A stretch of 64,000 bases of DNA from Shewanella cutis (GTDB taxonomy: Bacteria; Pseudomonadota; Gammaproteobacteria; Enterobacterales; Shewanellaceae). The stretch spans positions 1 through 64,000 of the forward strand of contig NZ_JACSDI010000017.1 of assembly GCF_022410515.1 (NCBI RefSeq). Reading direction: 5' to 3'. Position numbers and translations under genes: made by a program. The notes under the pieces were generated by a model that was given only the letters and a program-made list of their open reading frames with translations, was not told the DNA's origin and did not search any database. Of this stretch, positions 26,590 through 36,509 are shown piece by piece (position 1 is the stretch's first letter; each line of letters opens with the position of its first letter).

Positions 26590-28182
26590 ATGAGCACACT
26601 GACTCAAGATCAAATTGCCGCCCATGATGAACATCATCACGGTGCACCCAAAGGCATCATGCGCTGGATACTCACGACTAACCATAAAGATATTGGCACT
26701 CTGTATTTATGGTTTAGCTTTATTATGTTTTTAACCGGTGGCGCGATGGCCATGGTGATCCGCGCCGAACTCTTTCAGCCCGGATTACAACTCGTTGAAC
26801 CTAACTTTTTTAATCAGATGACCACGGTTCATGGGCTGATTATGGTATTTGGCGCGGTAATGCCCGCCTTTACGGGGCTCGCGAATTGGCTGATCCCCAT
26901 GATGATTGGGGCACCTGATATGGCGCTACCGCGGATGAATAACTGGAGTTTTTGGATCCTCCCATTCGCCTTTACCATTCTACTTAGCTCATTGTTTATG
27001 GAGGGAGGCGGCCCCAACTTTGGCTGGACCTTCTATGCACCACTCTCGACCACTTATAGCCCTGACAGCACAGCGTTATTTGTGTTCTCCATCCATATTA
27101 TGGGCATCAGCTCGATTATGGGTGCGATCAACGTGATCGTGACCATAGTCAACCTACGCGCACCAGGCATGACTTGGATGAAGCTACCGCTATTCGTCTG
27201 GACTTGGTTGATTACCGCCTTTTTGCTTATCGCCGTCATGCCCGTACTCGCGGGTGCGGTCACTATGGTATTAACCGATAAGTTTTTCGGCACTAGCTTC
27301 TTCGAGGCCGCTGGCGGTGGTGATCCCGTGATGTTCCAGCATATTTTCTGGTTCTTCGGTCACCCCGAGGTTTACATCATGATTTTGCCGTCCTTTGGCA
27401 TCATATCCGCCATCGTACCGGCCTTTAGCCGCAAACCATTATTCGGCTATGCGTCCATGGTGTATGCGACTGCCAGTATTGCGATTCTGTCCTTCCTCGT
27501 GTGGGCGCACCATATGTTCACCACTGGTATGCCGGTGTTTGCCGAGTTGTTTTTCATGTATTGCACTATGTTGATTGCAGTACCCACCGGAGTAAAAGTG
27601 TTTAACTGGGTGGCAACCATGTGGCGTGGCTCCCTCAGTTTTGAAACCCCAATGTTATTCGCGGTGGCCTTTATTATCCTGTTCACTATTGGCGGCTTCT
27701 CTGGTTTGATGCTCGCTATAACCCCCGCTGACTTCCAGTATCACGACACTTACTTTGTCGTAGCTCACTTCCATTATGTGTTAGTGACAGGTGCAATTTT
27801 TTCCATTATGGCGGCAGCTTATTACTGGCTCCCCAAATGGACCGGCCATATGTACAGCGAAAGGTTAGGCCAATGGCATTTCTGGTGTTCAGTCATTTCG
27901 GTCAACGTGTTGTTTTTTCCGATGCATTTCTTAGGTCTTGCGGGAATGCCAAGGCGTATCCCCGATTACTCGATTCAATTTGCCGATGTAAACCAAATCG
28001 TCTCGATTGGGGGTTTTGCCTTTGGTCTATCTCAGCTGATTTTCCTCGTACTGGTAATTAAGTGTATCCGAGGTGGTGAAAAGGCCCCCGCCAAGCCATG
28101 GGAAGGCAGCGAAGGCCTAGAGTGGACGCTGCCAAGCCCCGCACCCTACCACTCTTTCACCACGCCACCCGAGGTGAAATAA
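26590..28182 (+). CDS. coxA: cytochrome c oxidase subunit I
   Basis: This is the catalytic subunit carrying heme a, heme a3 and CuB; it reduces O2 and pumps protons. The 530-residue protein has twelve membrane helices and the invariant motifs: TTVHGLIMVFG (heme a His), FWFFGHPEVYIMILP (CuB His and the cross-linked Tyr), VWAHHMFTTGM (CuB His pair) and YHDTYFVVAHFHYVL (heme a3 and heme a His). This is an A-type (mitochondrial-like) oxidase. It lies nine bases after coxB. Confidence 0.97.
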   Translation: MSTLTQDQIAAHDEHHHGAPKGIMRWILTTNHKDIGTLYLWFSFIMFLTGGAMAMVIRAELFQPGLQLVEPNFFNQMTTVHGLIMVFGAVMPAFTGLANWLIPMMIGAPDMALPRMNNWSFWILPFAFTILLSSLFMEGGGPNFGWTFYAPLSTTYSPDSTALFVFSIHIMGISSIMGAINVIVTIVNLRAPGMTWMKLPLFVWTWLITAFLLIAVMPVLAGAVTMVLTDKFFGTSFFEAAGGGDPVMFQHIFWFFGHPEVYIMILPSFGIISAIVPAFSRKPLFGYASMVYATASIAILSFLVWAHHMFTTGMPVFAELFFMYCTMLIAVPTGVKVFNWVATMWRGSLSFETPMLFAVAFIILFTIGGFSGLMLAITPADFQYHDTYFVVAHFHYVLVTGAIFSIMAAAYYWLPKWTGHMYSERLGQWHFWCSVISVNVLFFPMHFLGLAGMPRRIPDYSIQFADVNQIVSIGGFAFGLSQLIFLVLVIKCIRGGEKAPAKPWEGSEGLEWTLPSPAPYHSFTTPPEVK

Positions 28183-28183
28183 C

Positions 28184-28765
28184 ATGCAAAACCAACCCAA
28201 TCAGCCCAACATCAAGTCAAACCGTAAGCTTATCAGCCTACTGGTGTTGGGCTGCCTTGCGATGTTTGGCTTTGGGTTTGCATTGGTGCCACTCTACGAT
28301 GTGCTGTGCGAAAAACTGGGGATTAATGGCAAAACCTCTAATACCGCCAGTAATTACCAAGCAATTACGGTAGATAAGAACCGTGTGGTGACTGTGGAGT
28401 TTATCTCACAGGTATCAACGGGCATGCCGTGGAAGTTTGAGCCACAAACTAAACGGCTCGATGTGCATCCAGGTGAACTGATCCACACGACATTTTTAGC
28501 GCAAAACTTATCGAATAGGCTGATTGTGGGTCAGGCGATACCATCAGTTTCACCTGGGCAAGGGGCGGCCTACTTCAATAAAACCGAATGTTTTTGCTTT
28601 AACCAACAACACTTAGCGGCAGCGAGTCGCGCTGAGCTGCCGTTGATTTTCTTCGTGGACCCTCAATTGCCTGAGTCGATCCACACCTTAACCCTCTCTT
28701 ACACCCTCTACGACATTACCGACAAGCAGTTAGCGTCTGCCATAGAGCAAGGAGCTGCAAAATGA
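28184..28765 (+). CDS. ctaG: cytochrome c oxidase assembly protein CtaG (Cox11)
   Basis: Cox11/CtaG delivers copper to the CuB site of subunit I. The 193-residue protein has a single N-terminal anchor (residues 16-38), with VPLYDVLCEKLGING after it. The periplasmic beta domain carries the copper motif ECFCFNQQ. The stop overlaps the coxC start by four bases. Confidence 0.95.
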   Translation: MQNQPNQPNIKSNRKLISLLVLGCLAMFGFGFALVPLYDVLCEKLGINGKTSNTASNYQAITVDKNRVVTVEFISQVSTGMPWKFEPQTKRLDVHPGELIHTTFLAQNLSNRLIVGQAIPSVSPGQGAAYFNKTECFCFNQQHLAAASRAELPLIFFVDPQLPESIHTLTLSYTLYDITDKQLASAIEQGAAK

Positions 28766-29637
28766 CCACTAAACATGAAACTTATTATGTCCCCGCCCAG
28801 AGTGCATGGCCAATTGTGGGGGCTATTGGCTTATTCTTAATCGCCTTTGGCGCAGGGCAGTTTGTAACACAATTAAAATCCGGCAACTCTGGAGGTGGAT
28901 ACATCCTATTTGCGGGAATTGCCGTGATCTTATTTATGCTTGTAGGCTGGTTTAGAACCGTTATTCAGGAATCGATGACGGGCCTTTACTCCCATCAAAT
29001 GGACAGATCGTTTCGCCAAGGCATGAGCTGGTTTATTTTCTCCGAGGTGATGTTTTTTGCCGCCTTCTTTGGTGCGTTATTTTACGCCCGCATGTTTGCA
29101 GTGCCTTGGCTTGGCGGGGCATCCAACAACGCCATGACCCACGAAATCCTATGGCCGAATTTTGAAGCCGTTTGGCCACTCCTAACCACTCCTGATGGTA
29201 CAAAAACCACAGCGATGCCGTGGAATGGTTTGCCTTTAATCAACACCATTGTACTGCTAACGTCATCAGTCACCTTACATTTTGCCCATATCAGCTTAGA
29301 AAAGGGTAAACGTTCGGCCATCATACTCTGGCTTGGGCTTACGATTTTGCTAGGGATTAGCTTCCTTGCCTTACAGGTTGCCGAATATCGCCATGCTTAC
29401 GAGGAAATGGGGCTGACTCTGACTTCAGGTATCTATGGCAATACCTTTTTCCTGTTGACGGGCTTCCATGGCATGCATGTCACTTTGGGGACTATCTTTC
29501 TATTAGTCTTATTTTTCAGGGTGCTAAAGGGACACTTTAGTGTCGATAAGCATTTCGCCTTTCAGGCTGGCAGTTGGTATTGGCACTTTGTCGATGTGGT
29601 TTGGCTCTGTCTGTTTATTTTTGTGTATGTGCTTTAA
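28762..29637 (+). CDS. coxC: cytochrome c oxidase subunit III
   Basis: This is structural subunit III of the aa3-type oxidase, 291 residues with seven predicted membrane helices. Family motifs include QGMSWFIFSEVMFFAAFFGALFYAR, HFAHISLEKG, GFHGMHVTLGT and the C-terminal SWYWHFVDVVWLCLFIFVYVL. It is translationally coupled to ctaG (ATGA overlap). Confidence 0.97.
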   Translation: MTTKHETYYVPAQSAWPIVGAIGLFLIAFGAGQFVTQLKSGNSGGGYILFAGIAVILFMLVGWFRTVIQESMTGLYSHQMDRSFRQGMSWFIFSEVMFFAAFFGALFYARMFAVPWLGGASNNAMTHEILWPNFEAVWPLLTTPDGTKTTAMPWNGLPLINTIVLLTSSVTLHFAHISLEKGKRSAIILWLGLTILLGISFLALQVAEYRHAYEEMGLTLTSGIYGNTFFLLTGFHGMHVTLGTIFLLVLFFRVLKGHFSVDKHFAFQAGSWYWHFVDVVWLCLFIFVYVL

Positions 29638-29683
29638 AACGATATCAAAACAATATCTTAGCATTTAACGCCAAATATTAAGA

Positions 29684-29914
29684 TTAAGGTGTGGGATTGA
29701 GGCCAATAAGCCCAGTCCCCAGAGCCACCAGCAAGAGCAGGATAACCAGTACAGAAAACATCACCCTGCGGCCCAAATAGTGGCTCATAGGCACTGGATT
29801 ATCAGCGGTTTGATCGCCACCTTTAACCATAATAATTAAGGCTCTGCCTAGATTAAAAATGATAAATAACAACAACAGTACTAAAACACACTTAAAAATC
29901 AGTGGGATATTCAT
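29684..29914 (-). CDS. DUF2909 (twin transmembrane) small protein
   Basis: This is a 76-residue protein with two membrane helices (residues 8-30 and 51-71) joined by a polar loop ending SHYLGRRVMFSVLV, the DUF2909 pattern. It lies opposite to the oxidase operon, between subunit III and SURF1, a position also found in Pseudomonas oxidase loci. This suggests a role in oxidase assembly (inference). AGGA lies six bases before the ATG, and the start overlaps the SURF1 start on the other strand. Confidence 0.8.
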   Translation of the reverse strand: MNIPLIFKCVLVLLLLFIIFNLGRALIIMVKGGDQTADNPVPMSHYLGRRVMFSVLVILLLLVALGTGLIGLNPTP

Positions 29915-30740
29915 GCACTATCCTTATATTTCTCTGCCTAAATTGATTTGGTTGCATAGGGGGGCCTTGCTACTGCTGATATTGACTGTGGTGCTATTCG
30001 TGATTTTGGTCAAGTTAGGTTTATGGCAAATGGACAGAGCCGCTGAAAAAAACCAGCAACTAGCAGATATGGAAGCAAGGCAAACCGCTCCTGTGCTTAG
30101 TATTGAAGCGCTATTAAACAAGCTAGATAGCGGCAGCATGACGGGTTACCGCTTACAAGTGCAAGCAACACCTATTAATCAACAAATATGGTTACTCGAC
30201 AATCAAATCTATCAAGGACAAGTGGGTTATTTGGCCTTTCAGATTTTGCAAATTCGGCACGAAGAAAATAGTGCACTCACACCAGATCAACCTTGGCTGT
30301 TACTCGAGCTTGGTTTTATCGCCGCTAAATCTCACCGTGATGAATTGCCCGAGGTAACCCCTATTACAGGTGATTTAGTGCTAATAGGTCGACTCTATCA
30401 AAAGCAGATCAATCCCTTAAGCCATCATTTACTGGCAGAACCCTTTACCACACCACAAGGTGAGCGAATTCGTTTTCAAAATCTTAATCTGCCCGAGATG
30501 GCCAAGATGCTAGGGCATCCAATCTTGCCCGTGGTGTTGCAGCCTGATGCTTTAGCGAATCTCTTACCAACACCAGCATTACCTCACCCTTGGCAACCCT
30601 TCCCCTTGTCGGCACAAAAGCATTGGGGCTACGCACTGCAATGGTTTGCAATGGCGACCGTATTTGCAGGACTGATGGGCTGGCAGGGGATTAAGTACGT
30701 CAAAAAATCACGCTCACGCCATCAACTACATAAGGACTAG
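29913..30740 (+). CDS. SURF1 family oxidase assembly protein
   Basis: SURF1 helps insert heme a into subunit I. The 275-residue protein has the usual two terminal membrane helices (residues 20-40 and about 244-262) around a periplasmic domain. It has the family phrases GLWQMDRAAEKNQQL, QIWLLDNQIYQGQVGY and HWGYALQWFAMA. I set the start at ATG 29913, within the CATG shared with the divergent DUF2909 gene; an in-frame ATG at 29859 would place the start 54 bases inside that gene and has no ribosome site. Confidence 0.9.
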   Translation: MHYPYISLPKLIWLHRGALLLLILTVVLFVILVKLGLWQMDRAAEKNQQLADMEARQTAPVLSIEALLNKLDSGSMTGYRLQVQATPINQQIWLLDNQIYQGQVGYLAFQILQIRHEENSALTPDQPWLLLELGFIAAKSHRDELPEVTPITGDLVLIGRLYQKQINPLSHHLLAEPFTTPQGERIRFQNLNLPEMAKMLGHPILPVVLQPDALANLLPTPALPHPWQPFPLSAQKHWGYALQWFAMATVFAGLMGWQGIKYVKKSRSRHQLHKD

Positions 30741-30816
30741 GCCAAAACAGAGCAATAGCAAAATACTGATTATAAAAACTAAACAATTAATTAGGGATAG
30801 TGCAAGAGGAGCAAAT

Positions 30817-31362
30817 ATGAACTCCCAAAACAAAACCAAATACCGCGCACTGGGGTTATTACTACTGGCATTTATTGCGCCTGTAGTCATCGCTAAGTTA
30901 GTACTGAGCTTGCATTGGTATCACGGCGGCGCTACCAATCACGGTGAGTTAATTAGCCCAGAGACCAGTTATGCCAGTCTAGGCATGACTAATCCTATGC
31001 CTAAGGAATGGCAATTGCTGTATTTACTGCCCGCCCTATGTGATGAAGCTTGCCGCGAACGTCTGTATATCCTGCGCCAAAGCCATACGGCCTTAGGACC
31101 TGATCAGGCTCGGGTCGCGCCCCTCATTCTTGTGAATCCCGATAGCGACTTAACTGCATTAAATGCCTTTGACTTCAACACACAGCCAGCCAATCAAAGC
31201 CTCAAGGAGTGGCTTGATCAACAGCAACTTATTGTTGTTGACCCACTTGGTTCTCTCGTTTTGCGCTACCCCCAAGTACAAGGTAAAGCGGCGCATTTAG
31301 CCCAAGGTAAAGCACTGGTCGCCGATCTGCGTAAGCTATTAAAACTCTCGAGGGTAGACTAA
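30817..31362 (+). CDS. SCO-like thioredoxin-fold protein of the oxidase locus
   Basis: This is a 181-residue protein with one N-terminal anchor (residues 11-33) and a domain reading like a reduced thioredoxin/SCO fold. A CDEAC motif sits where SCO proteins have CxxxC, followed by RERLYILRQSHTALGPDQARVAPLILVNPDSD, similar in pattern to the SCO1 sequence at 33310. The third copper ligand, a His before GYV, is absent; the equivalent stretch is VVDPLGSLVLRYP. The same position in Pseudomonas oxidase loci holds an unnamed gene. Copper handling is inferred. It overlaps ctaA by one base. Confidence 0.6.
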   Translation: MNSQNKTKYRALGLLLLAFIAPVVIAKLVLSLHWYHGGATNHGELISPETSYASLGMTNPMPKEWQLLYLLPALCDEACRERLYILRQSHTALGPDQARVAPLILVNPDSDLTALNAFDFNTQPANQSLKEWLDQQQLIVVDPLGSLVLRYPQVQGKAAHLAQGKALVADLRKLLKLSRVD

Positions 31363-32354
31363 TGCAACTGACTTGGCTTCTACGTATTACCTTATTTTTT
31401 ACCCTGTTAGTGATTTTAATGGGGGCTTACACACGACTTTCGGATGCGGGTTTAGGCTGTCCAGATTGGCCGGGGTGCTACGGCCATATCAAAGTTCCCA
31501 CCCAAGACCATGAGATCTCCCATGCTCAAAGCCTATTTCCTGACCATGATATCGAGCCAGAGAAAGCCTGGCTTGAAATGATCCATAGATATATTGCTGG
31601 CGGGCTCGGCTTGCTAGTGTTATCCATCTGGGTTTTATGTTTAAAAACCCCAGAAGCACCGAAAAAGTTACCTCTGTTCATAGTGTTGCTTATCCTGTTT
31701 CAAGGGGCGCTAGGCATGTGGACAGTGACAATGAAACTCATGCCTATCGTGGTAATGTCGCATCTTATTGGTGGCTTTAGCCTGATTTCACTGCTGCTAC
31801 TCCTCTATCTTCGCACTCGACCGCGGCGGATTGTGGCGAGTGGCACCTCGGTTCAAAATCTCGCCCCCTTGGCATTAGTCAGTCTATTTGTCCTCATCGG
31901 TCAGATCATGTTGGGGGGCTGGACGTCGTCAAACTATGCCGCCCTCGCCTGTACGGTTTTGCCTATTTGTGAAGGTAACTGGATGGACAACCTTGCCATC
32001 GCCGATGCGTTTTCTCCTTTCCAGGGCCAACACCCCAGCTTTGAATTTGGGGTACTGGATTACCATGCGCGCATGACAATCCATATTGCCCATCGTATCG
32101 GTGCCATTATTACCGCCAGCCTGTTACTGCTGCTTGCCTATCGATTATTTGTCAGCACTCAACTCAAGGCACTCAGTCTGTTGCTGGTCGGCTTATTGGT
32201 ACTGCAAGTCAGTTTAGGGATTTCAAATGTGGTGATGCATTTACCACTGGGAATTGCCGTATCCCACAATGGCGGCGCGGCATTATTGCTACTTACCCTA
32301 GTCGCAATTAACTATTTTCTTTGGCATCAGTCATCTTCAACTTCGAGGGTTTAA
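31362..32354 (+). CDS. ctaA: heme A synthase CtaA (COX15)
   Basis: This enzyme converts heme O to heme A for the oxidase. The 330-residue protein has eight membrane helices and the conserved phrases [53 protein letters not shown] and HIAHRIGAI, which carry the heme-binding His. The TAATG junction couples it to the preceding gene, and cyoE follows two bases later. Confidence 0.95.
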   Translation: MQLTWLLRITLFFTLLVILMGAYTRLSDAGLGCPDWPGCYGHIKVPTQDHEISHAQSLFPDHDIEPEKAWLEMIHRYIAGGLGLLVLSIWVLCLKTPEAPKKLPLFIVLLILFQGALGMWTVTMKLMPIVVMSHLIGGFSLISLLLLLYLRTRPRRIVASGTSVQNLAPLALVSLFVLIGQIMLGGWTSSNYAALACTVLPICEGNWMDNLAIADAFSPFQGQHPSFEFGVLDYHARMTIHIAHRIGAIITASLLLLLAYRLFVSTQLKALSLLLVGLLVLQVSLGISNVVMHLPLGIAVSHNGGAALLLLTLVAINYFLWHQSSSTSRV

Positions 32355-32356
32355 CC

Positions 32357-33253
32357 ATGGCAAAACCACTCTCAATCAGCAGTCAGCCTAGTGTTAATGT
32401 GGCATGGCGTGCCTATTTTGAAATGACTAAGCCCAAGGTGGTGGCTTTAATGCTACTCACTGTCTTAGTCGGCATGTGCTTAGCGATGCCAACAATATTA
32501 CCCGTACAACCTTTGATCGCAGGACTTTTAGGCATCGCGATGATGGCGGGCTCAGCTGCGGCCTTAAATCATCTGATTGATCGACGCATCGATGGCTTGA
32601 TGGCGCGCACTTACAATCGTCCACTCCCCAAAGGGCGGATCTCCGCAACGCGCGCACTAATATTTGCCGCCGCCTTAGGTAGCCTTGGTTTCGTGATTCT
32701 GTATCTTTTCACTAATCCGCTCACCGCTTGGCTCACCTTTGCTAGCTTGATTGGATACGCGTTGATTTATACCGCTTATTTGAAACGGGCCACGCCGCAA
32801 AATATTGTGATTGGCGGCTTAGCAGGTGCCATGCCACCGCTGCTTGGTTGGACTGCTGTCACTAATCAATTCCATGGTCATGCGCTCTTGCTGGTGATCA
32901 TTATCTTCCTGTGGACACCGCCGCATTTTTGGGCACTGGCGATTCACCGGCGCGCTGAATATGCCAAAGTCGATATTCCCATGCTGCCCGTCACCCATGG
33001 GGTAGAGTTTACTAAAACCTGTATTTTGCTCTATACGATTTTGCTGGCGATTGCTTGCCTATTACCCGTCTTGGTGGGGATGAGTGGCCCACTGTATTTC
33101 GTCTGCTCTAGTGCGCTCAGTTGTGGCTTTATCTATAAAGCGTGGCAATTAAAGTATCAGGATCGCGAAGGGTTGGCGATGCAGGTATTTCGCTTCTCGA
33201 TTTATCATTTGATGTTGTTATTTATGGCATTACTGCTCGACCACTATTTGTGA
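32357..33253 (+). CDS. cyoE: protoheme IX farnesyltransferase (heme O synthase)
   Basis: This UbiA-family membrane prenyltransferase makes heme O from protoheme, the substrate of CtaA. The 298-residue protein has the Asp-rich motif [22 protein letters not shown] second loop holds the conserved [29 protein letters not shown] 32357 with GAGGG about eight bases upstream is preferred to the in-frame 32321 start inside ctaA. Confidence 0.96.
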   Translation: MAKPLSISSQPSVNVAWRAYFEMTKPKVVALMLLTVLVGMCLAMPTILPVQPLIAGLLGIAMMAGSAAALNHLIDRRIDGLMARTYNRPLPKGRISATRALIFAAALGSLGFVILYLFTNPLTAWLTFASLIGYALIYTAYLKRATPQNIVIGGLAGAMPPLLGWTAVTNQFHGHALLLVIIIFLWTPPHFWALAIHRRAEYAKVDIPMLPVTHGVEFTKTCILLYTILLAIACLLPVLVGMSGPLYFVCSSALSCGFIYKAWQLKYQDREGLAMQVFRFSIYHLMLLFMALLLDHYL

Positions 33254-33309
33254 GCCTAAGTTGCAGTACAAGATTGCCATCGCAATCAAGAATGTAGGAA
33301 GGACAAGGT

Positions 33310-33951
33310 ATGCAAAAAAGAATCCCCAATACGCTGTTAGTGATCGCCATACTTTTGATAGGGCTCGGCGGGCTTTTGGCTGTGAAGCTCACCCCACCTA
33401 AACCCGTTGAATTACAAAGTGGTTTTCTGTTTCCTAATGCTTTCGGTCTCGCGCCATTTGAGCTTGTTGATCAACATCAACAGGCTTTTACCAATGCTAA
33501 TTTAACAGATCAGTGGAGCTTATTTTTTATCGGTTTTACCTACTGTCCCGATATATGCCCGACCACCTTAAACAAGCTTGCCGCCGCTTACTCTGAGCTT
33601 AAAAAAGTTGCGCCAATTCAGGTGGTATTTTTATCAGTCGATCCCAAACGGGACACACCAGATAAACTGCTTAGCTATGTGAATTTCTTTAATCCTGAGT
33701 TTAAGGCTGTCACGGGTGAACAAACCCAAATCTTCCCACTCACCCGCAGCTTAGGACTCACCTACGCTATGGTCGGTGAAGGTGAAAATTATCAAGTCGA
33801 CCACAGTGCTGGCTATGTGCTGGTGTCTCCCCAAGGCACGCGGGTGGCGGTGTTTAAACCCACGGCGGAGTTAGGTCAAGCCCCTCAAGTCCTCAACGAA
33901 GCCTTGATCAGTGATTTCGCAAAAATCGTTAGCAGCTATAAACCGCAGTGA
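33310..33951 (+). CDS. SCO1/SenC/PrrC family copper chaperone
   Basis: SCO proteins deliver copper to the CuA centre of subunit II. This 213-residue membrane-anchored thioredoxin-fold protein has the CuI motif FTYCPDICPTTL, the VDPKRDTP signature and the third ligand His in VDHSAGYVLVSPQG. It is the last gene of the oxidase group. No clear terminator lies in the 44-base gap to the convergent deacetylase gene. Confidence 0.93.
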   Translation: MQKRIPNTLLVIAILLIGLGGLLAVKLTPPKPVELQSGFLFPNAFGLAPFELVDQHQQAFTNANLTDQWSLFFIGFTYCPDICPTTLNKLAAAYSELKKVAPIQVVFLSVDPKRDTPDKLLSYVNFFNPEFKAVTGEQTQIFPLTRSLGLTYAMVGEGENYQVDHSAGYVLVSPQGTRVAVFKPTAELGQAPQVLNEALISDFAKIVSSYKPQ

Positions 33952-33995
33952 CTATACCAACCAAAGTGACTGTCGTTATTAAATTAAACGGCGCA

Positions 33996-35042
33996 CTATT
34001 CCTTTATCCAAGTACCATCGTCTTTGGGTCTCACCCACGGCTGTGAAAACCAGTAAAAACCATTGTGAGTCTTGCTCGGCGCCGTACAGTTGTAACGGGA
34101 ACGACCAGCGGGCAAAGCTAAGTCGGCTTGAATGCTAAACTCGTTTTCGCTTAACCAAGTGGGAGCCTTAGCGCCTTGTCCTTGGATATAACACATTAAT
34201 TGTTTGGCGGAAATATCGCTCATATCGAGCTTGACCTTTAGCTCTGGACGCCATTGCCCGCCCTTAAGCTCAGGATCACTTGGCGTTTGTGCCAGCACAG
34301 GCATATTTAAACTGTATAGCTTGGCTTTAAGGCTTTTTAAATCAGCATATTGTCCCGCAACCGGAAAACGCGGTAGCGCCGTTAATGGCGAGTACGGGCC
34401 TGCAGCACCTGATTGCTGGCCAAAGGCAACAAAACCGTTTTCGGTCAGCATGTCTTGAACCGCTTGATTGTATTCGCCATAGGGATAGGCCAGCATTTTA
34501 AAATTCTGCCCAGTCGCCTCACGAATCGCGTTTTCGGTGTCCAGAATATTGGCCTTAATTCGCGCTAGCCATTGTGATTGGGATTCGTTGTCTAAACGGC
34601 GGATCAGATGTTCATGGGCCCAACTATGGTTAGCAATAGCGGCCCCTTCCTTGGAGAGCTGAATTAATTCTTCCCAAGTCATCATCTCGGTAAACTTTTG
34701 TTTAATCGGCTCAATTGCCACAAATAAGGTGTAGGGAAAACCAAATTCCTTTAGGATAGGATGCGCTGTGGTCGCAATGCTGCGATAACCATCGTCGAAG
34801 GTGATCGCGACCGTTTTGGCGGGCAAATCTTGTTTATTTTTTATCGCCTCAACCACCTGCGATAACGACACCACCTTAAAACCATCGTCCGCCAGAAACT
34901 GCATTTGCTCACGAAATTGTGCTGGCGTGACGCTCGTTGCCGCCGGCGTGGTGTGTGACACATGGTGGTACTGTAAAATGACCACGGCATTGGCTGAAAA
35001 AGTCATCAGTCCGAAGAGTGCCAATAACGCACGTTTAACCAT
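33996..35042 (-). CDS. exported polysaccharide deacetylase family protein
   Basis: This 348-residue protein has a signal peptide (MVKRALLALFGLMTFSANA). Its NodB-type domain includes AITFDDGYRS, NHSWAHEHL and MLAYPYGEYN, which carry the Asp-Asp/His metal site. A C-terminal beta domain ends in WVRPKDDGTWIKE. It probably removes acetyl groups from a cell-envelope or biofilm polysaccharide; the substrate is unknown. ATG 35042 has GAGGTG upstream; the frame continues to 35201 but that part lies within the divergent MATE gene. Only 22 bases separate the two starts. Confidence 0.85.
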   Translation of the reverse strand: MVKRALLALFGLMTFSANAVVILQYHHVSHTTPAATSVTPAQFREQMQFLADDGFKVVSLSQVVEAIKNKQDLPAKTVAITFDDGYRSIATTAHPILKEFGFPYTLFVAIEPIKQKFTEMMTWEELIQLSKEGAAIANHSWAHEHLIRRLDNESQSQWLARIKANILDTENAIREATGQNFKMLAYPYGEYNQAVQDMLTENGFVAFGQQSGAAGPYSPLTALPRFPVAGQYADLKSLKAKLYSLNMPVLAQTPSDPELKGGQWRPELKVKLDMSDISAKQLMCYIQGQGAKAPTWLSENEFSIQADLALPAGRSRYNCTAPSKTHNGFYWFSQPWVRPKDDGTWIKE

Positions 35043-35064
35043 AATGTGAACACCTCTAATATCA

Positions 35065-36432
35065 ATGACTACTGCAAAATCCACCACACTCACGCTGCTA
35101 TTTAATGGCACCAAGAATCGCCAACTGTTCGCGCTTGCACTGCCGATGATCCTCTCCAATATCACGGTTCCGCTATTGGGATTGGTAGATACGGCTGTCA
35201 TCGGCCATTTGAGTGACGCCTATTATTTAGGGGGTGTTGCACTCGGGTCAACGATTATCACATTAATCATTTGGTTATTAGGCTTTTTACGGATGGCAAC
35301 CACCGGCTTAGTCGCACAGGCCTATGGTGCAAATGATATTAATGCCCAATTAAAACTGTTGGTTCAAGGCGCCATGCTGGCGACAGGGCTTGGCATCGCG
35401 GTAATCCTGCTACAAGTCCCGCTTCTCAGTTTAGCGCTCAGCTTCTCCGAGGCGAGTGTGGAAGTGGAGCGTTATTGCCGGGAATATTTTCAGGTTCGCG
35501 TTTGGTCGACGCCATTCGCCCTGCTCAATTTAGTCATGCTGGGCTGGCTCCTTGGCCGGCAACAACCCAAGGCGGCGATGTGGCAGCTTATCTTCGCCAA
35601 TGTGGCTAACATCATCCTCGATGTGCTGTTTGTATTAGGATTCGGCTGGGGTGTAAAAGGCGCAGCACTCGCCTCAGTATGCGCCGATATCACCGCCTTT
35701 AGCGTTGCGCTCTACATGGTATTACAACAAGTTAAGTTAATACCAAACTACCCATTTGCCGATATCCGCGACCATATACGCTTAACTGGTTTTGGCCAGT
35801 TGCTTAGGCTCAATAGTGATATTTTTATCCGCAGCCTATGCCTGCAAGCCGCCTTTGCCTTTATGACCTTTCACGGCGCAGGCCTTGGGGACAATACCGT
35901 CGCAGCCAATGCAGTGTTATTGAATTTACTGCTATTAATCTCCTATGCCCTCGATGGCATCGCCTATTATGCCGAGGCGGAAGTGGGCAAAGCCTATGGC
36001 CAAAAGCGCGCGCAGCAATTGCATGAAGCCGTAGTGCTGGCATGGTGTTGGTCTGCCATCACGGCTCTTGGTTTTACCCTGATATTTAGCCTTTGGGGAA
36101 GCCATATTATCGAGCTGTTGACCAGTATTGATGAGGTCAGAACCACAGCACATACTTATCTGATTTGGTTGGTATTGCTACCGCTTTGGTCTTTTAGCTC
36201 TTACCTATTCGATGGGGTTTATATCGGTGCAGCGCAGGGCAAAGTGATGCGTAATAGCATGATTATCGCCACTTTTGGGGCCTTTTTCCCAACATGGTAT
36301 TTACTGCAGGCATTATTATTACCCGAGCAAGCTAACCATGCCCTCTGGGCAGCAATGACCGCCTTTATGCTCACTCGTAGCCTCACCCTTGGAGTGCATT
36401 ATCGCTTTAGTAAGACATTTATTCTTAATTAG
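35065..36432 (+). CDS. dinF: MATE family efflux transporter, DinF type
   Basis: This is a 455-residue inner-membrane cation/drug antiporter with twelve helices. Family motifs are MILSNITVPLLGLVDTAVIGHL, LGFLRMATTGLVAQAYGAND and the DinF-like YALDGIAYYAEAEVGKAYGQKR. E. coli dinF lies right after lexA and is SOS-controlled. Here it is 11 kb away and no LexA box is seen in the 22-base upstream gap. The ribosome site is weak. Confidence 0.85.
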   Translation: MTTAKSTTLTLLFNGTKNRQLFALALPMILSNITVPLLGLVDTAVIGHLSDAYYLGGVALGSTIITLIIWLLGFLRMATTGLVAQAYGANDINAQLKLLVQGAMLATGLGIAVILLQVPLLSLALSFSEASVEVERYCREYFQVRVWSTPFALLNLVMLGWLLGRQQPKAAMWQLIFANVANIILDVLFVLGFGWGVKGAALASVCADITAFSVALYMVLQQVKLIPNYPFADIRDHIRLTGFGQLLRLNSDIFIRSLCLQAAFAFMTFHGAGLGDNTVAANAVLLNLLLLISYALDGIAYYAEAEVGKAYGQKRAQQLHEAVVLAWCWSAITALGFTLIFSLWGSHIIELLTSIDEVRTTAHTYLIWLVLLPLWSFSSYLFDGVYIGAAQGKVMRNSMIIATFGAFFPTWYLLQALLLPEQANHALWAAMTAFMLTRSLTLGVHYRFSKTFILN

Positions 36433-36509
36433 TTCTGTAAAGACAGTAGCTTACTTAGGTTTCCCCAGTTAAGATACGTGCCATTGTTGTAATACAAATG
36501 TGACATGTT

